From Rhodocollybia butyracea (lineage: Eukaryota; Basidiomycota; Agaricomycetes; Agaricales; Omphalotaceae): a stretch of 64,000 bases of DNA. The notes below the pieces were generated by a model. That model was not told the origin of the DNA. It searched no databases and saw only the letters and a program-made list of their open reading frames with translations. Shown piece by piece: positions 34,710 through 46,238 of the stretch (position 1 is its first letter; each line of letters begins with the position of its first letter). A program made the position numbers and the translations under genes. The stretch lies in NCBI GenBank assembly GCA_015501585.1, contig JADNRY010000219.1:1-64000 (forward strand), in the 5' to 3' direction.

Positions 34710-35583
34710 CTAAAATGGAAGTCCTTGTAAAAAACGCTGCCTTTCACGTTTTCCGAAAAAGCAGACCGCTATGTCCCCTTTGTACTCATCCGTGCAACCA
34801 ACCGATTCCAGTGACATGTTTCTTTCAGCAAGATGCTGGTCATAAGTTCCCACCACAAGATAGCGATGGCGATCATGAATGATTGTAGTTAAGTAAAAGT
34901 CATCGCCTGTAACGTCGAAACTAAATTTGCTCCAGAAATCCACCCGACGTTCAAATCCAAGGCGTCTTCCAACGATCTTACGAATAGTGATCGAGTCAAA
35001 TAAGGTTTTTTGTGCATCGGCAAACTCGATACCAAAATATAGTCCGAACACCGTTCCCTCAACCTAGAGCGTTTAGGGATGATATAAGTGCTGTTGAACC
35101 CCAAAGATCAATGCTCACCGATGTCTGACCTGGGACTGGTACGAGTTCTAAAAAGTATCCTGGAACGAGCACAAATTCTCCACCCGGGGTCTATATCCTG
35201 ATATCAGCTGCCACTACGCTCACTGTTTCATGCAACTCACAACTTCAGTGACTTCAGGAATAGATTCGTCGACCTGACGATATCTGTTCTCAGCGATTGT
35301 TCATTCTCGATACAATATGGCCTACCGTATCAGGAGAAGTGCTTCGAGTTACTGGGAAAGGTGAATGGCTGTCGTTCTTTCTCTCTCCTCTAGATTGCGA
35401 CTGCTTCGATAATAACACACAGTCAAAACCAGAGCAAATTTTGCGCCTTTGAATAGGAGTAGACATCGGGGTGGATACAAGAAGCCGGAGTTGCGAGTTT
35501 AGAAGGCTCTGGTTGATTTTATTTGATACCGCAACCTCAAATGGGAAGCTTGTTCCACTGCCAGATTCCCCGGAATATGTCAT
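34710..35583 (-). pseudogene. Unrecognised family X, minus-strand paralogue
   Basis: Start MTYSGESGSGTSFPFEV at 35583. The reading frame shifts once near 35300 and continues through exon 35241-35300, exon 35119-35190 (LVPGYFLELVPVPGQTS) and exon 34710-35063. The last exon has VFGLYFGIEF, RYLVVGTYDQHLAERNMSLE and GDIAVCFFGKRERQRFL. Introns are 50 and 55 nt. The plus-strand gene at 37.3 kb matches it block by block: VFGLYFG/TFGLYLG, YLVVGTY/YLVAGTY, GDIAVCFFGK/GDVGLCFFGK, ER.RFL.G(L/I)P. The intron before the FGLY block is at the same codon phase. I know no family with this signature. The first 90 residues are Ser-rich and probably disordered. One apparent frameshift makes it a likely pseudogene. 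Confidence 0.55.
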
Positions 35584-36319
35584 GCTCTCATTGCACCACT
35601 AAGCTCGACCTGAACTGTAACAGTATTATGCATCTGACGGCTTGGGAACTGTGATATGCTTGTGTATCTTTTCCTGGATGTAGTAAGCTCTCAATCTGAT
35701 GTACGCCCGCAGTCAGCGTGTCCAATCACCACTTTCCACTCTTTTCCACTTCGTCTATACGGAGTGTATCAGTGATGGTTGCATGCAAAGGCGAGGTTTG
35801 ACGACAATATTAGATGACAGCCGCCGGTACCACATTCACTTCGAAGACTCTGAAATCAGCACGGTATCAAATAGGCTGTTTCAGAGAGTTGTTGGCAGCA
35901 TATGACTATGCTTCTGCTGTTAAAAGTCGAACACGCCCCTTTCATGACCTCCCTACACGTTTCTACTCGCATTCACCCCGAAACCATTGATGCTTCTAAC
36001 CGCTCCTTCGCTTAAAGATCTCCTTCCCACAGCTTCACCTCATTTGACGTTGAATAAATATGGTGAGCGGATGAGGGTCAGCACATGTCGAACAGGGTTG
36101 ACAACCTCAAGGACTGTAAAAGAAATAGAATAGCCCAAATTTCGGATAAACCCGATAAGACAGTGCATGAGATTCCGTGTCAGACAGACAAAATTTGGTT
36201 TTGACCGTAGTGAGGCTTCGATGTAGCCATTATTCTTTATTTCTTTATACTCATATGCGTACAAGCAATGTTGAGTACATTATACATTCACAAGCCCAGC
36301 TTTCTAGACGGATAGTTCT
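35584..36319. other. Intergenic, nothing recognised
   Basis: Short frames only. This is the upstream side of the family X minus gene and the downstream side of the 36.3-36.8 kb gene. Confidence 0.4.
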
Positions 36320-36777
36320 TCAACACAACGGCTCTTCTCCATTTCCTAATTCCGAAGAATCATGTCCCGCTGTTTTTTCAAGTTCAGCAGTCTCCCTCAT
36401 CTGCTGTGCAGCGCGGCGCTGAAAAAATTGAGCCATCTTCTGATGAGTGAAGATTAGTTCGTCGAATGCAAGACCATCTTCTCGTCTGCTGATTTCAATC
36501 TCTTGAAGAGATATTTGGCAATGCCTCTCAACTGCATGAGGATCAGCATCCTCGAGTGGAACAGATAGGGCTGCGGCATGAAAGAGCTATGGAGGCATTA
36601 TACCACTAATGCGATGGGAAAAGTAATAACGCAACCTACTCTGGTCATGAAGTAAATAGCCAACAGCGTTCCAGCCAAGATAACAGAGGCTTTAGCTTCC
36701 ATGAGCAAACTGTCGGGGACAGACTCTTGGATATGGTCAAGTACGAAAATGAATAAGTTCATGATGGCATGGTCCAT
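36320..36777 (-). CDS. Small membrane-anchored coiled-coil protein, two exons
   Basis: ATG 36777, exon 36640-36777, a 53 nt intron (36587-36639, GTAGGT to CATAG), exon 36320-36586, TGA. The frame is open across the join and gives about 134 aa. The N-terminal exon has a hydrophobic helix (ASVILAGTLLAIYFM) preceded by an amphipathic one. The C-terminal part is highly charged and helical (HCQISLQEIEISRREDGLAF; MAQFFQRRAAQQMRETAELE), a likely coiled coil. I do not recognise the family. Its style (short exons, helix plus coiled coil) matches the neighbouring small genes. Confidence 0.6.
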
Positions 36778-37259
36778 GATGGCTCGTCAACTGAGTATAT
36801 TGGAACGTCAAGGAATCTGTTGTCTTTTCAAGGAAATAGTGGTGGCTGTGCTAAGTTGAATCTTGATCCGGGCCGGCCACTGAATCTTCCTCAATTGGCT
36901 CGTAGGCGACGCTTTGCCCGGCTGTCGTGGCTCTCTATGCTAACAGCTTTTCTTCTGTTTTTATGGAAAAAAAAAAAAACTGAAAACCTCTTGTAAATAT
37001 GCGAGATATTATTGCGCTCAACGAACACGCGCTGGACGCATGTTAAATTTGGACCGGAAGTAGTTCATAAATGATCCGCACACAGGTGCCACTGGAAGAC
37101 TTGAAGTATGTCCATGAGTTCTGTCATGATGGCTTCACTACATCTGATCGGATCCAGAACTTCTAAACTGACAAAAGGGGTGTCGTTGTGTCGCCTATCA
37201 GGGTCAAATCCCGCAATATCTTTTCTAGTTGTTGTCCCTATGTCAGTGCATTGATTGAC

Positions 37260-37805
37260 TGCCCGTTTGCAACCTCGAGCAAGGTTTTCTCCTTCGTTCT
37301 CCCTACTTCCGGGATATATGTTCAATGGTAAAACCGCACCACAACCAGAGGATTTGGTAAGAGTCTCGTGGAATAATCTTTACCAATTTCCCATATAACT
37401 ATTTATCAGGTTCAAGGCTCTACCTTTGGTCTTTATTTGGGATTCAAAAGCTCACACCTCGTCAGGACCCAGTTTGCATCTGAGAATACAGCTTCGCCCT
37501 CTCGCGGGCATCACCGCAGGATCAGCTTCCTCTCAAGATTTGTGCTGAATTTCCATCGCGATAACATCTATGTCACCCTCGTTTTATTTGAGGGACAAAG
37601 ATACCTCGTTGCGGGGACTTATAACCCAGCCCTTCGAACCTCGAATCGGGCACTCCGAGCGATAGGAGTAAAGGGGTCATTCAAAGGTGACGTTGGGCTT
37701 TGCTTCTTTGGCAAGCTTGAGAGGGAGAGATTTTTGAGCGGAATCCCACACTACACTGGCATGTTGCAGAGGAACCAGGCATTTCGAGCTGTTCTACAAG
37801 CGTAA
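37260..37805 (+). CDS. Unrecognised family X, plus-strand paralogue
   Basis: The upstream exon ends at 37356 (SLLPGYMFNGKTAPQPEDL). A 53 nt intron (37357-37409) leads to the exon 37410-37805, starting VQGSTFGLYLGFKSSHL and ending FRAVLQA with a stop. Internal landmarks shared with the minus-strand paralogue are RYLVAGTY, GDVGLCFFGKLERERFLSGIP and the spacing between them. It is the better preserved member: no lesion in the part I can read. The true start is not resolved; only the last two exons are supported. The two genes lie 1.7 kb apart, divergently oriented. Confidence 0.55.
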
Positions 37806-38385
37806 TGGTCCTACTACATATTGTGTGTGCGTACTGACGCCCCAAAACAGTTTTGTCTTGAATGTGAACAACCATGTAGAGCGGCAACAGGAGTTGCTGC
37901 ACATTGCCAGAGCCAGACAATTTTAATACGGCCTATCGGCCGATCGTTATCGCTGTAGATACAGAAGAGGAAGTCGTGAGCATATTTTAATGGTGTCTCA
38001 CGTTTTGGTGATAGTCGAATCTGCAATGATATGCAAGGGTTTTATTCGTGTATCGTCATCCAGAGAACAGAACACTGAGCTGGTTTGCTTTGGTTCTCGT
38101 GCAATCAAAGCACTATGCGTATCGTTAAAGAAAAAGATCAGAGTTCAATGTTCTAAGTTCAATGTTCAACAGCTGCGAGCTTTGATGGAAAGTTCTGAGC
38201 GCTTGTAGCAGCCATTGGGCTCAACCATTAGCCAAATCAGGATATCATATCACTGATACACATAAGTAGCACAGGTAACATGTATGTCCTGATTGGATGC
38301 GGTCGTGGTGGACACGCGACTTACATGAGGTGAATCTACCTGCTGCCAGCCATTTTGGACCTTGCTCCTGACGAAGAAAGAAACC
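37806..38385. other. Intergenic, nothing recognised
   Basis: Contains frames of up to about 72 codons on both strands without supporting features. Confidence 0.4.
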
Positions 38386-39482
38386 ATGGGGTCAACACCT
38401 TTTGGGCCCCCTACATTTGTTACTGAAGTAAGTCAACGAACTTTCTGCAGCCTCACCAAACTTACTATCTTTATGTGCAGCCTGCAGGCTTTTTCCTAAG
38501 ACCGTCGCAAAGTCTTCCTCCTGATAAAATACCATTTAGAGTGAGTTAATAATGTCCTTCCAATGTCCTCCCCCGGGTCGTATTTTATCAACAATTTCAG
38601 AATAGCCCTGTATTCAGCACCCCCAGGAAAAGCATGTACAGGGAATCGGTCCAACTTTTGAAGGATAGCGATGATCAAGGAAGATTAGATTCGGATGGTA
38701 GCAATGATGAGGGGAAATTGGATTCGGATGGTAGCGATGATGAGAGGAAATTGAATGCAGTGAGTACATGTGCAACGTTTCCAACAACAACCGATCTCAA
38801 ACTATGAAAGGATTCTGTTGGAGGACTGTGTGATGCTGACACGCAGACCACAGTTATTGATGAAGGAGAAAAAGTAAGTTCTGGCAATATTTAAGCGCGT
38901 ATATACTCAAACTATCACCTTTCTATTTAAATAGGATATGTTTAATAATGAGAGATCCAAGGGTGAAAAAGAAAATGTAAGCTAACGCATTCCACTGAGG
39001 GGCTGAGTATACATACCAAGGCTCTACAGAAGGGATTGCAGAGTCATACCAGTCTTTTAGACAAAGAGGTGAGTATCTACTACAGCTTTTCTCTTATGAA
39101 ATCTTAACACAAGTAGCGCATTACTTTGGTTATAAACGTACTCTTCCGAATTGGGACGTTGTGTGATTGGGTGATCTGGCTCAAACTCTTTGGAAATGTT
39201 GTACTTGTCACGTTTCAAACCCGATGGCATTTGATGGGATCTTTTCTCCCCACCGCATATTTTGCCTTCTATTGCACTACCAGGGAAATCCCCACAACCG
39301 ATGCAGTAAGCGGTTGAATCTTTGGCGTCCCATTCCTTTCCTGATACCAAACTTGTCAGCGTGCTGCATTCGCTATAATTTTTGTAGATGCAACCACTGC
39401 CGTCGGATCTTTCATCAGTATGCTCCTCATATGTTCAATCGTTGGGGCAATTGTCGGTTCCTTGAGCAGAATTCTTACGTAG
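38386..39482 (+). CDS. Eight-exon gene for an acidic protein with a C-terminal membrane domain
   Basis: Eight exons: 38386-38427, 38481-38540, 38601-38759, 38811-38873, 38935-38976, 39030-39068, 39117-39305, 39360-39482. All introns are 48-61 nt, begin GT(A/G)AG and end AG, and every join is phase 0, giving 238 aa without a stop. Such consistency over seven introns is strong evidence for a real gene, although its longest single exon is only 63 codons. ATG 38386 lies in a good context (AAACCATGG). Residues 35-90 are Ser/Asp-rich with an internal repeat (LDSDGSNDEGK / LDSDGSDDERK). The last ~100 residues hold hydrophobic helices (ITLVINVLFRIGTL; FGNVVLVTF; ISMLLICSIVGAIVGSL). Family unknown; it resembles a tail-anchored or small multi-helix membrane protein. 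Confidence 0.75.
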
Positions 39483-39545
39483 ACTATTACAGAGATTGAG
39501 TACTCGGTAAAGGGATACCATTCAGTAAACTGAAAGAAATTTTAA

Positions 39546-39921
39546 TCAAACACCTATCCAATCATCATTAATATTGTAAGCCTCATTTGGTGAGTGCCAC
39601 TCACCATGGTGCCCTTTGAGTTCTTTCGCAAGACGAGTAACCTCCTCTTCTTTCATACTTAGACGGGCTGCCAGAGTATTGTTATTCTGCAAAATTCTCA
39701 CAGCTTCCGCTAGGCCATTATTCTATACAAAAAATCAATGATATAACCGTTCTACAGCAGAGAGTAATACACGCCTTTTCACGTTCGGATATCCTTTCCG
39801 TGATTGCTTTTTCAAGCCGTTCAATTTCCTTGGAAATGTGTGCGATTTCTTGGTTGTATAAATCCAGTCTTCTCTGCAGCTGGCGTCGTTCCGCTGATTC
39901 GTAAGTTACCAAGCGGGGCAT
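39546..39921 (-). CDS. Small coiled-coil protein, two exons
   Basis: ATG 39921 opens a strongly heptad-like segment (RRQLQRRLDLYNQEIAHISK; EIERLEKAITERISEREK). A 52 nt intron (39723-39774) joins in frame to NNGLAEAVRILQNNNTLAAR, a second helix, and a short tail ending IGV at TGA 39546-39548. The product is about 107 aa. The frame-compatible 5' splice site is GCGTGT, so this would be a GC-AG intron; the nearby GT gives an immediate stop. The alternative is a small indel. Function unknown. Confidence 0.55.
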
Positions 39922-40158
39922 GTTGTGAGTGATAATGGATGAACCCAGATGAGAACGAAGCCTTATATATAGAGCGTTCACTGGTTTAGTAGATCCCTTT
40001 CATGATCATTTTTGGTTGGACCTTTGTGACCAAAAGAACTCCGGGCCTAGCTAAGTAAACAAAAGACTTTTAGTTTGTTTTAATCAATGAATATATTTTG
40101 ATATGCCCGAGGCATTCAAGAGTCCTTTTTGTGTATAGAATCAAGACACTTCAGGCAA

Positions 40159-40276
40159 CCACATATTTGGTCTTATTAGTCTGCACTTTTGTTACATTGA
40201 CCTTACTAAAAAGACCCAAAAACCTAGGCAAAACCTGGGCAGCTAGGTCATGACCTTAATAAGACCAAATATGTGG
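40159..40276. repeat. Short MITE, 118 bp
   Basis: Perfect 20 bp terminal inverted repeats (CCACATATTTGGTCTTATTA at 40159-40178, complement at 40257-40276), with weaker complementarity just outside. The core includes ACCTAGGCAAAACCTGGGCA, similar in style to the CCTAGG/CCCAGG core of the 12.5 kb MITE. Confidence 0.75.
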
Positions 40277-41874
40277 GTGACTGAACTGATCAAGAAGGGT
40301 AGTATAATTATTCGAAGTGAAAAGACTCCAAGCTCTCACTGAATAGGCGGCTGGAGAGTGCATAAAGATCAAGAAACTCAGCGAGGAAGAACATAGGTAG
40401 GATGATCTGAACTCTATCATGCCTACAAAGATTCGGAGACAGCGTTCAATAACTTAAGCACGATATGAAATTAATTTCTCCCCTCAAGGTAGGTAGGTAG
40501 GTAGGTTTAACCGGCGCGGTCCCATTTAGAAACAGCCGGCTTCCACGCTACACATATCGCGCCTTTGATATGTGCCGAGGGCATCCGTCTCCACCGTTGC
40601 TGTGTACATAGGTAGGGTCCTGGAACGCACAAAAGCTTTGACGCACACACGAGAGGGACTAGTGGGGAACTTAATCCCAACCAGGTCCTCTTTCAAGGTT
40701 AAAGGCGCAATGCAGTATGGTCAAATGTGAACTCGGTTTACAACGGCATACAACTACAACATAACCAGATATCACTCATCTTGTGTGCTAAGCATTTCCA
40801 CTCTCGGGACCCAGATATCCCTCTGCGCAAATATGTTGACTACGTTGTAGAAGTATTTTGCCAGTAACGGCAGTAAACGATCTCTAAACAGTAAGTTTTG
40901 CAGCACATCTAAGGGAGGTCAAAGCGTGAGCAAGCTTAGGTGATAGTCTGCACGTGTTCTGAAAGAAGGTTTGGCGGATTAAAGAAAGTGAGGGGTTACC
41001 ATTGCATGAAATGAGGGCATGACTTTCCTCTTCCGTCTCAGTCAGACAGAAACGGCATAGTCGCCATTCACTCAGAATGTAAGGCCTATGTATATCTTTC
41101 AGCGTATTGTAACCTCTCTACCGCCAGTGCGTGAGACAACGTAACAAGACGGATGTAAGCATCTCTGTGCTTGGGCACTTTGATCAGGGTCAGATAGAGC
41201 CTCAGGCATGATGCAGGTGTTGAGATCATCCAGTTGTCGTTAGCGTTAAATTACACACAGTGATGGAGGAGGTATAGTCGGGTAGATTCCGGGTTCAATG
41301 GGTTGGGTGCAAATGGATAGCTTCAGTGGGTTTGAATTTCATTTCACTGGTGAGTGCTTGTATTCTGGAGTGGCCCAGACTCATAGGCAGTAATATCCAT
41401 GTGTTTGGCCGCTGGTGCCTCTGAGTTAGCAGCGTTGGTATTGACTTTATTTGGCCAGACAACCAACAACGTGAAACTTTGTGAAAAAGAACATATGTAT
41501 CGAGTATTCATAATAGATGCAAGGTGTCGAATTGAGCATTTCTGGGTCCATAACGCGTAAGTCCCGAAGGATCTGCCGCTAAGGTATACATGTATGTACA
41601 TCGCACTTAAGCTACATAAAATTCAGTTTAGACTAATCTGCTCAACTAATCTGCTTGACTCTACCACTGACGAGTCAAATGCAAGTCGGTAGTGCCGTTT
41701 GATCTTGAGTCCGGTACTTAGAACAGGGCAGAACCGGTTGCTCGCCTCAGGACATCGCCCCCGAGTCCACCCGAGTCCACCCACCTAGCCTCTGTCGTTG
41801 CTGGATGCCGAAGTCGGCATATAGATCAAATGACCACAAAGGACCTCGAGGCTCGAGTCTTTCATCTTTCAGAG
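40277..41874. other. Gene-poor spacer with an AGGT microsatellite
   Basis: AGGT is repeated about five times at 40488-40507. No supported gene; the only longer frame (41344-41601, minus) lacks a convincing start or motif. Confidence 0.5.
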
Positions 41875-43318
41875 ATGACCACCACCCAACCTAGCCATTC
41901 CAACGAGGCATTATTCAAGGTGATGAGTTTCTTCCTCTTCCCTCAGCTTTTGCTCTAAAGGCCCTGTGAATTTTCTCCATATCAGGAAGCTGCATCCAAC
42001 ATGTTTTGGATTGTAAGCCCGGCAATTTAACTTTGCTCTGTTTCTTTGACCGCATCCAGAACTTGGCTCCGGATCCACAGGAGCTAGAGGACTCTCCTGA
42101 TATCATAGAGCGACTGGGAAACATGAGCTCAAAGATTTCGTACCTGATTATCTCTTTATTACAACTTTATTTACTTCTCCAGAAGATGCGACTCGTATCT
42201 GCGGACTCCCTAACACTCGACATTCAGGAGCACAGAGTCAATGAACGCTATCAATCGCTTCTGAAGCTCCGGAAATTGCGCAATGAGGGTCAAGCAGAGC
42301 TACAGGCGCAAGTGAGTATTTCCGTCTGAAAGGATCCAGGTTTTACGAATAATATAAGTATAGCTATCCAACAATATTGTTACAGCCTTTGAGCAGCAAC
42401 TCGCAATCCTTGACGCCCCTCACCAATCCCATCTGGCTGTCATTCAGTCCAGGCTCAAAATATTAGCTCATCTTGAGCACAATTGTCTGAGTGGCCAGGT
42501 CAGTGACAAAGCCATTGATGCAATCATATCAGAAGATGTAAGGTTCACCCTCCTGTTAACAATGCCTTTGACATCTTTTCTAGTCTACAGCTTTCGAAAA
42601 TTTAAAGAGCAGCGCTTTAGCGAAGCAAAGGCAAACTGACCATCTACAGGTACGTTGGACTTATCATAGGTGTGTGCCGCTCCATCTTGACTGCCTTTTA
42701 AGGCTGCCTCTTCTTCCACAAGCAATGCCGCTTCCGACAACGGGCTCGTTGAAGACAACCCCCCACACAAGTAGAAACTTTTCATTCTCAAACGGTCATT
42801 CTTTCAATTAAAGCTCGATTGATCGCTCAGGCTCCTTCAACCTCCTCAACCAACACCTTAAATCTTTCTGACAGCATCAGTGCAGGTGGTAAGTCCCTCG
42901 TAGAACTTGGCCCTGCTCTGAGATTTCAAACTGGTCAATGTTAGCATCGACTTTGCAGCTGAGATCTCAAAATGCTCCAATGACCCTAAAAGCAGGGGGT
43001 CCTATCACTGGCCAGTAAGGTGGTTGGGACTCGTGAATGGACTCCTCTGACGTCATATTGCATCTAGCAAATTGTATGCAGCTGAATACCTTTCAATGCA
43101 TCCAGCCACAACTACCCGAGAGTACTCGAAAGTATGGAAGGGCTTGCCAATAGAGGTCAAAAGGGTAAGATTTCACAGGGCGCCTTCCTGAGTAACAACT
43201 GAACACCTTGTAGCGCTGGGAAAAGAAGGCTAGAGACATCAAGACAGACCTTAAGAAAGATAAGGGAGACATTGAGAAAGATAAGGGAGACATTAAGAAA
43301 GATAAAATATCTTCATGA
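41875..43318 (+). CDS. Coiled-coil plus HMG-like protein (family Y), about ten exons
   Basis: Exons 41875-41919, 41986-42012, 42060-42315, 42386-42537, 42584-42649, 42703 onward, 42831-42888, 42945-43014, 43068-43164, 43214-43318. Phases agree at every join except between exons 6 and 7, where the 5' site is unclear: a stop at 42772-42774 follows if no intron is taken. The middle is helical (ERYQSLLKLRKLRNEGQAEL; VIQSRLKILAHLEHN; SDKAIDAIISED). The C-terminus has KLYAAEYLSMHPATTTREYS followed by VWKGLPIEVKR and RWEKKARDIK, which fits helices 1-3 of an HMG box. It ends in two near-identical Lys/Asp-rich 7-residue repeats. The gene at 54 kb shares the layout and intron positions. HMG identity is inferred from pattern, not certain. 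Confidence 0.6.
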
Positions 43319-43995
43319 AACGGTGCGTTTCAGGGACTTTCGGAGATAAATTTCACTCAACTTGTTCCTTCTAGGCGTTCCAACTTCCTCGTAAAACTAA
43401 GTTCGCACCCTCATTTGTAATGGAGACAATCGACGTAACCTAAACAAATACTTAATAACAACTGGTCCCACTGTGACAGTACGCGGATGGCACCCTTCAT
43501 GCGCGCCGTGTCGATACCACATACCAGAAGTAGTTCCGACCAGGCGTTTCACTACGCCGTCTCACATCCCCCGATACGCAGTACAAAGTCCCCAAGACAG
43601 ACACTCATGTATTTGATAAGGTCTAAGGAGGTCATAGAGGACAATATTAATAAAGTACCGGTCCAGAGACTTGCTAATGAAATTCGCTGTTTTGAATACC
43701 GCCGTAACGGTGTAGACGCAAGGAGATAAAAGCCGTAAGGTTGGGAGGTTGTGTCACTCTATTGTGTGACAATACCTTGAAAGGCTTCAACCTCCTGCGC
43801 TAGTGACTTGAACTTGGTGTTAAAGTACTTCTGTAATTTCACTACCTGAACTAAGTGAGAGAAAAAGCTTACCCGTCGACCGTCAGCGTACTTCGCAGTT
43901 TCTCGGATGAAACCTACTTTGTACAGCTTCCAGAGTACGGCGTGAAAAGCACCTTATGCTAAGCAACAGCAACAAATGTTTTCTTTTCCTTTCAG
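43319..43995. other. Intergenic, nothing recognised
   Basis: An 80-codon plus frame at 43487-43729 has no supporting motif or splice context. Confidence 0.4.
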
Positions 43996-44343
43996 CTACT
44001 TGATCTGCGCATGGCCGATGTCATCCGCGAAGCACTTCACTGCAAAGACAGCGCACCCCGCCCTTGTTGAGGCCACATCCGTTGGGACTGCAGCCCCAGT
44101 CAAAACCTGCAATGAGAATTTCCGAAGTACTTGTAAAAAATCTGAGCTGATCTGAGAGTTTTGTAGAGAAACTGCCAAGAAACTGCATACCTCAATTCCT
44201 TGATGTTGATGACGACATTTTTCACTTGTTTTTCTCTCTTGAACGAGTTTCTTCTGGTTAAACAATTCCATCACTAGCCTCAATGTGAACATAATAGACT
44301 TGTCAATTTTGAGAAATACACAACATCCATCGAGTAACGCCAA
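43996..44343 (-). CDS. Fragmentary hypothetical gene, probable intron
   Basis: A 115-codon frame can be read straight through or with an internal GTATGC...TTGCAG intron after HQHQGIE; both stay in frame. The text (LTGAAVPTDVASTRAGCAVF and MFTLRLVMELFNQKKLVQER) looks protein-like but matches nothing I know. No ATG lies at the 5' end, so earlier exons are missing or lost. Confidence 0.3.
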   Translation of the reverse strand: MALLDGCCVFLKIDKSIMFTLRLVMELFNQKKLVQERKTSEKCRHQHQGIEVCSFLAVSLQNSQISSDFLQVLRKFSLQVLTGAAVPTDVASTRAGCAVFAVKCFADDIGHAQIK

Positions 44344-44651
44344 GCTACCAAAGTTCTTGAGTGGTACGCCAGTGCTTAGGCACCCTCACAACCTGCAGGT
44401 AAGATCTGGATTATTCTGCGTAGTAACCGCATGCTGTAGGCAAACGGGCTGAACAACCACTAACCCAGTAGCGAGACCCGACAAAAAAAACAAGAAAACA
44501 AAAAAAAACGGAGGATGCAGGTTACTGCAGATGGATTCAGAGGCTAGAGAAACTGCATAGAAAACTGTTGAGCTCTAGTTACACACATTATCAAAACACG
44601 AAGTACAAAGTTTTGTAAACAATGGATTTGAAAAATAAAAGGGCCAATAAG

Positions 44652-46238
44652 CTAGCGGAAAGCCTTAGAACGGCGTGGAATTGAAGCCGCGCGACCAAAT
44701 ACATCCAAAAACGATGAGGTATAGAAGCTTGCCAGCGCGCATTCAAAACGCTCAACTACAAGACTAGAGCCATGGACTTGGAGGTTCTCCGGCAAGCTCT
44801 CGAGCAACTCGGCTGGCCTGTGACCCCTCCAGGTCGACATCACCCTATGCAAAGCACGCAAAAAGGGTAGATGATCCTCTGATACCTCTGCCGCCAAGCC
44901 TTCGTTTCCCTTCAGGTCGTCAACGTTATCAGCGTACCCCGCCCAGCAAGCATCAAGCACGTCCCTACGGTCCACTGAGCTTCTGTGACTTGTATCAAGT
45001 TGACAATCAAGTGAGATCAATTCCTGGCGAAAATTGAGTTCATTGACCTCCCATAGAATGTGATGGCAGATTGTAGCCTCTGGCGGCTTAGATTGTAGTA
45101 GGTTCTGCTCTTTGAAGTCCGTGACCTGAGGTGCAATCGCCTCCAGCTTCAAGCTAATTGAGCTCCGCTGCAGGGATTTCTCGATGGCCGCCATCACCTG
45201 AAGACGTTGGTTACCTCTTTTTGTCTCCTGTTCAGAGGTATTTGGACTCCAGAAACCTGCAGCGGTATCCAAAAGAACGCGCCATTCATCGCAGGAAAAG
45301 CAGAGACTGTCACAAGTCGGGCTGGCGAGAAGATAAAGGACAAGATCACGCATTCTCAGCCACCCATGAAATAGATTACTCCTTGTCTTGACATCCTGAG
45401 GAGTGAGGAAAAAACAAGGAGGTGGAAGATGGTAACCGCTGGCGATCTCGCTGCTTTTAGAGAGGGTTTGGTTGCAACCTGAGAGTAGATTGAGGGCGTT
45501 TTCCCATATCGGAACAGACAGCGGCATTTCAAGAAATGGGTTTACTCGTCGGCTTGTAACAGGCTTGTTGCGCTGTTGCGTGGGATCTGCAGCTGATAAG
45601 TATTCGGACACATGAAGGGACCAATACAAACTCACAAGGCTGGTTACGAGCGGTGGAAGAAGAGGTGGTGGGAGGCCCTGAAGAAGGTTGAAAAGCATTA
45701 TGTGCATTCGCGATGCGAGTTTCCGAAGATCCAAAAAGGCCGGGATAATTGAACAAGGAGCGGACATAAGCTGCCATTGCAATATAGCGCTCTGGCTTTT
45801 CAGCGGGGCCATCGTATACAGTTCGACGCGCCGGCGTTGCGTCCCTACAGTCTATATCATGCCCGGAAGGAAGTGATAACTGCTGCTGAAAACCTTCACT
45901 TATGAATGGAACAATTTTGTTAACCCAAGCTTCAGGTGTCTTGGAGACGTGGCGAACAAACCATACCGGAATACCCAAGTGAAAGAGCAGGTCCAGGTGA
46001 CCCGAATCCTCTGTGAAAGTTCCAACGATATCAACTGGTTTATGGACTTTTCTGCGAGCTTCGGCATCTTTGAGTCATCTTTGCCATCTAGGCCCTAACC
46101 AATGATTACGGGCATTCAACTCGAGAATTTGTTGCTGAAGACACGCAACTCGGAGGAAAATCTCTTCTCAAGAAGCTGCGAGATGTAAGCGATCCAGCAG
46201 GCGTTTGATTTGCGTGGACCCAGAAGTAAGATACTCGT
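44652..46238 (-). pseudogene. Multicopy Agaricomycete hypothetical protein, 5' truncated by an LTR element
   Basis: Two large exons joined by a 43 nt intron (45593-45635): the first with LGIPVWFVRHVSKTPEAWV and GPAEKPERYIAMAAYVRSLF, the second ending FYTSSFLDVFGRAASIPRRS. These landmarks (a GIPVWF(V/I)R block, an RY..MA.YVR block, a terminal F..(V/Y)FGRAA..P(R/H)R) recall a large family of uncharacterised mushroom proteins that often lie near transposons; this is from memory and unverified. Upstream of 45979 an in-frame TGA and a frame change separate the body from GPRKSNACWIAYISQLLE, probably the N-terminal part. At 46239 the LTR of the family 2 element begins and the gene is cut. Function of the family is unknown. 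Confidence 0.6.
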
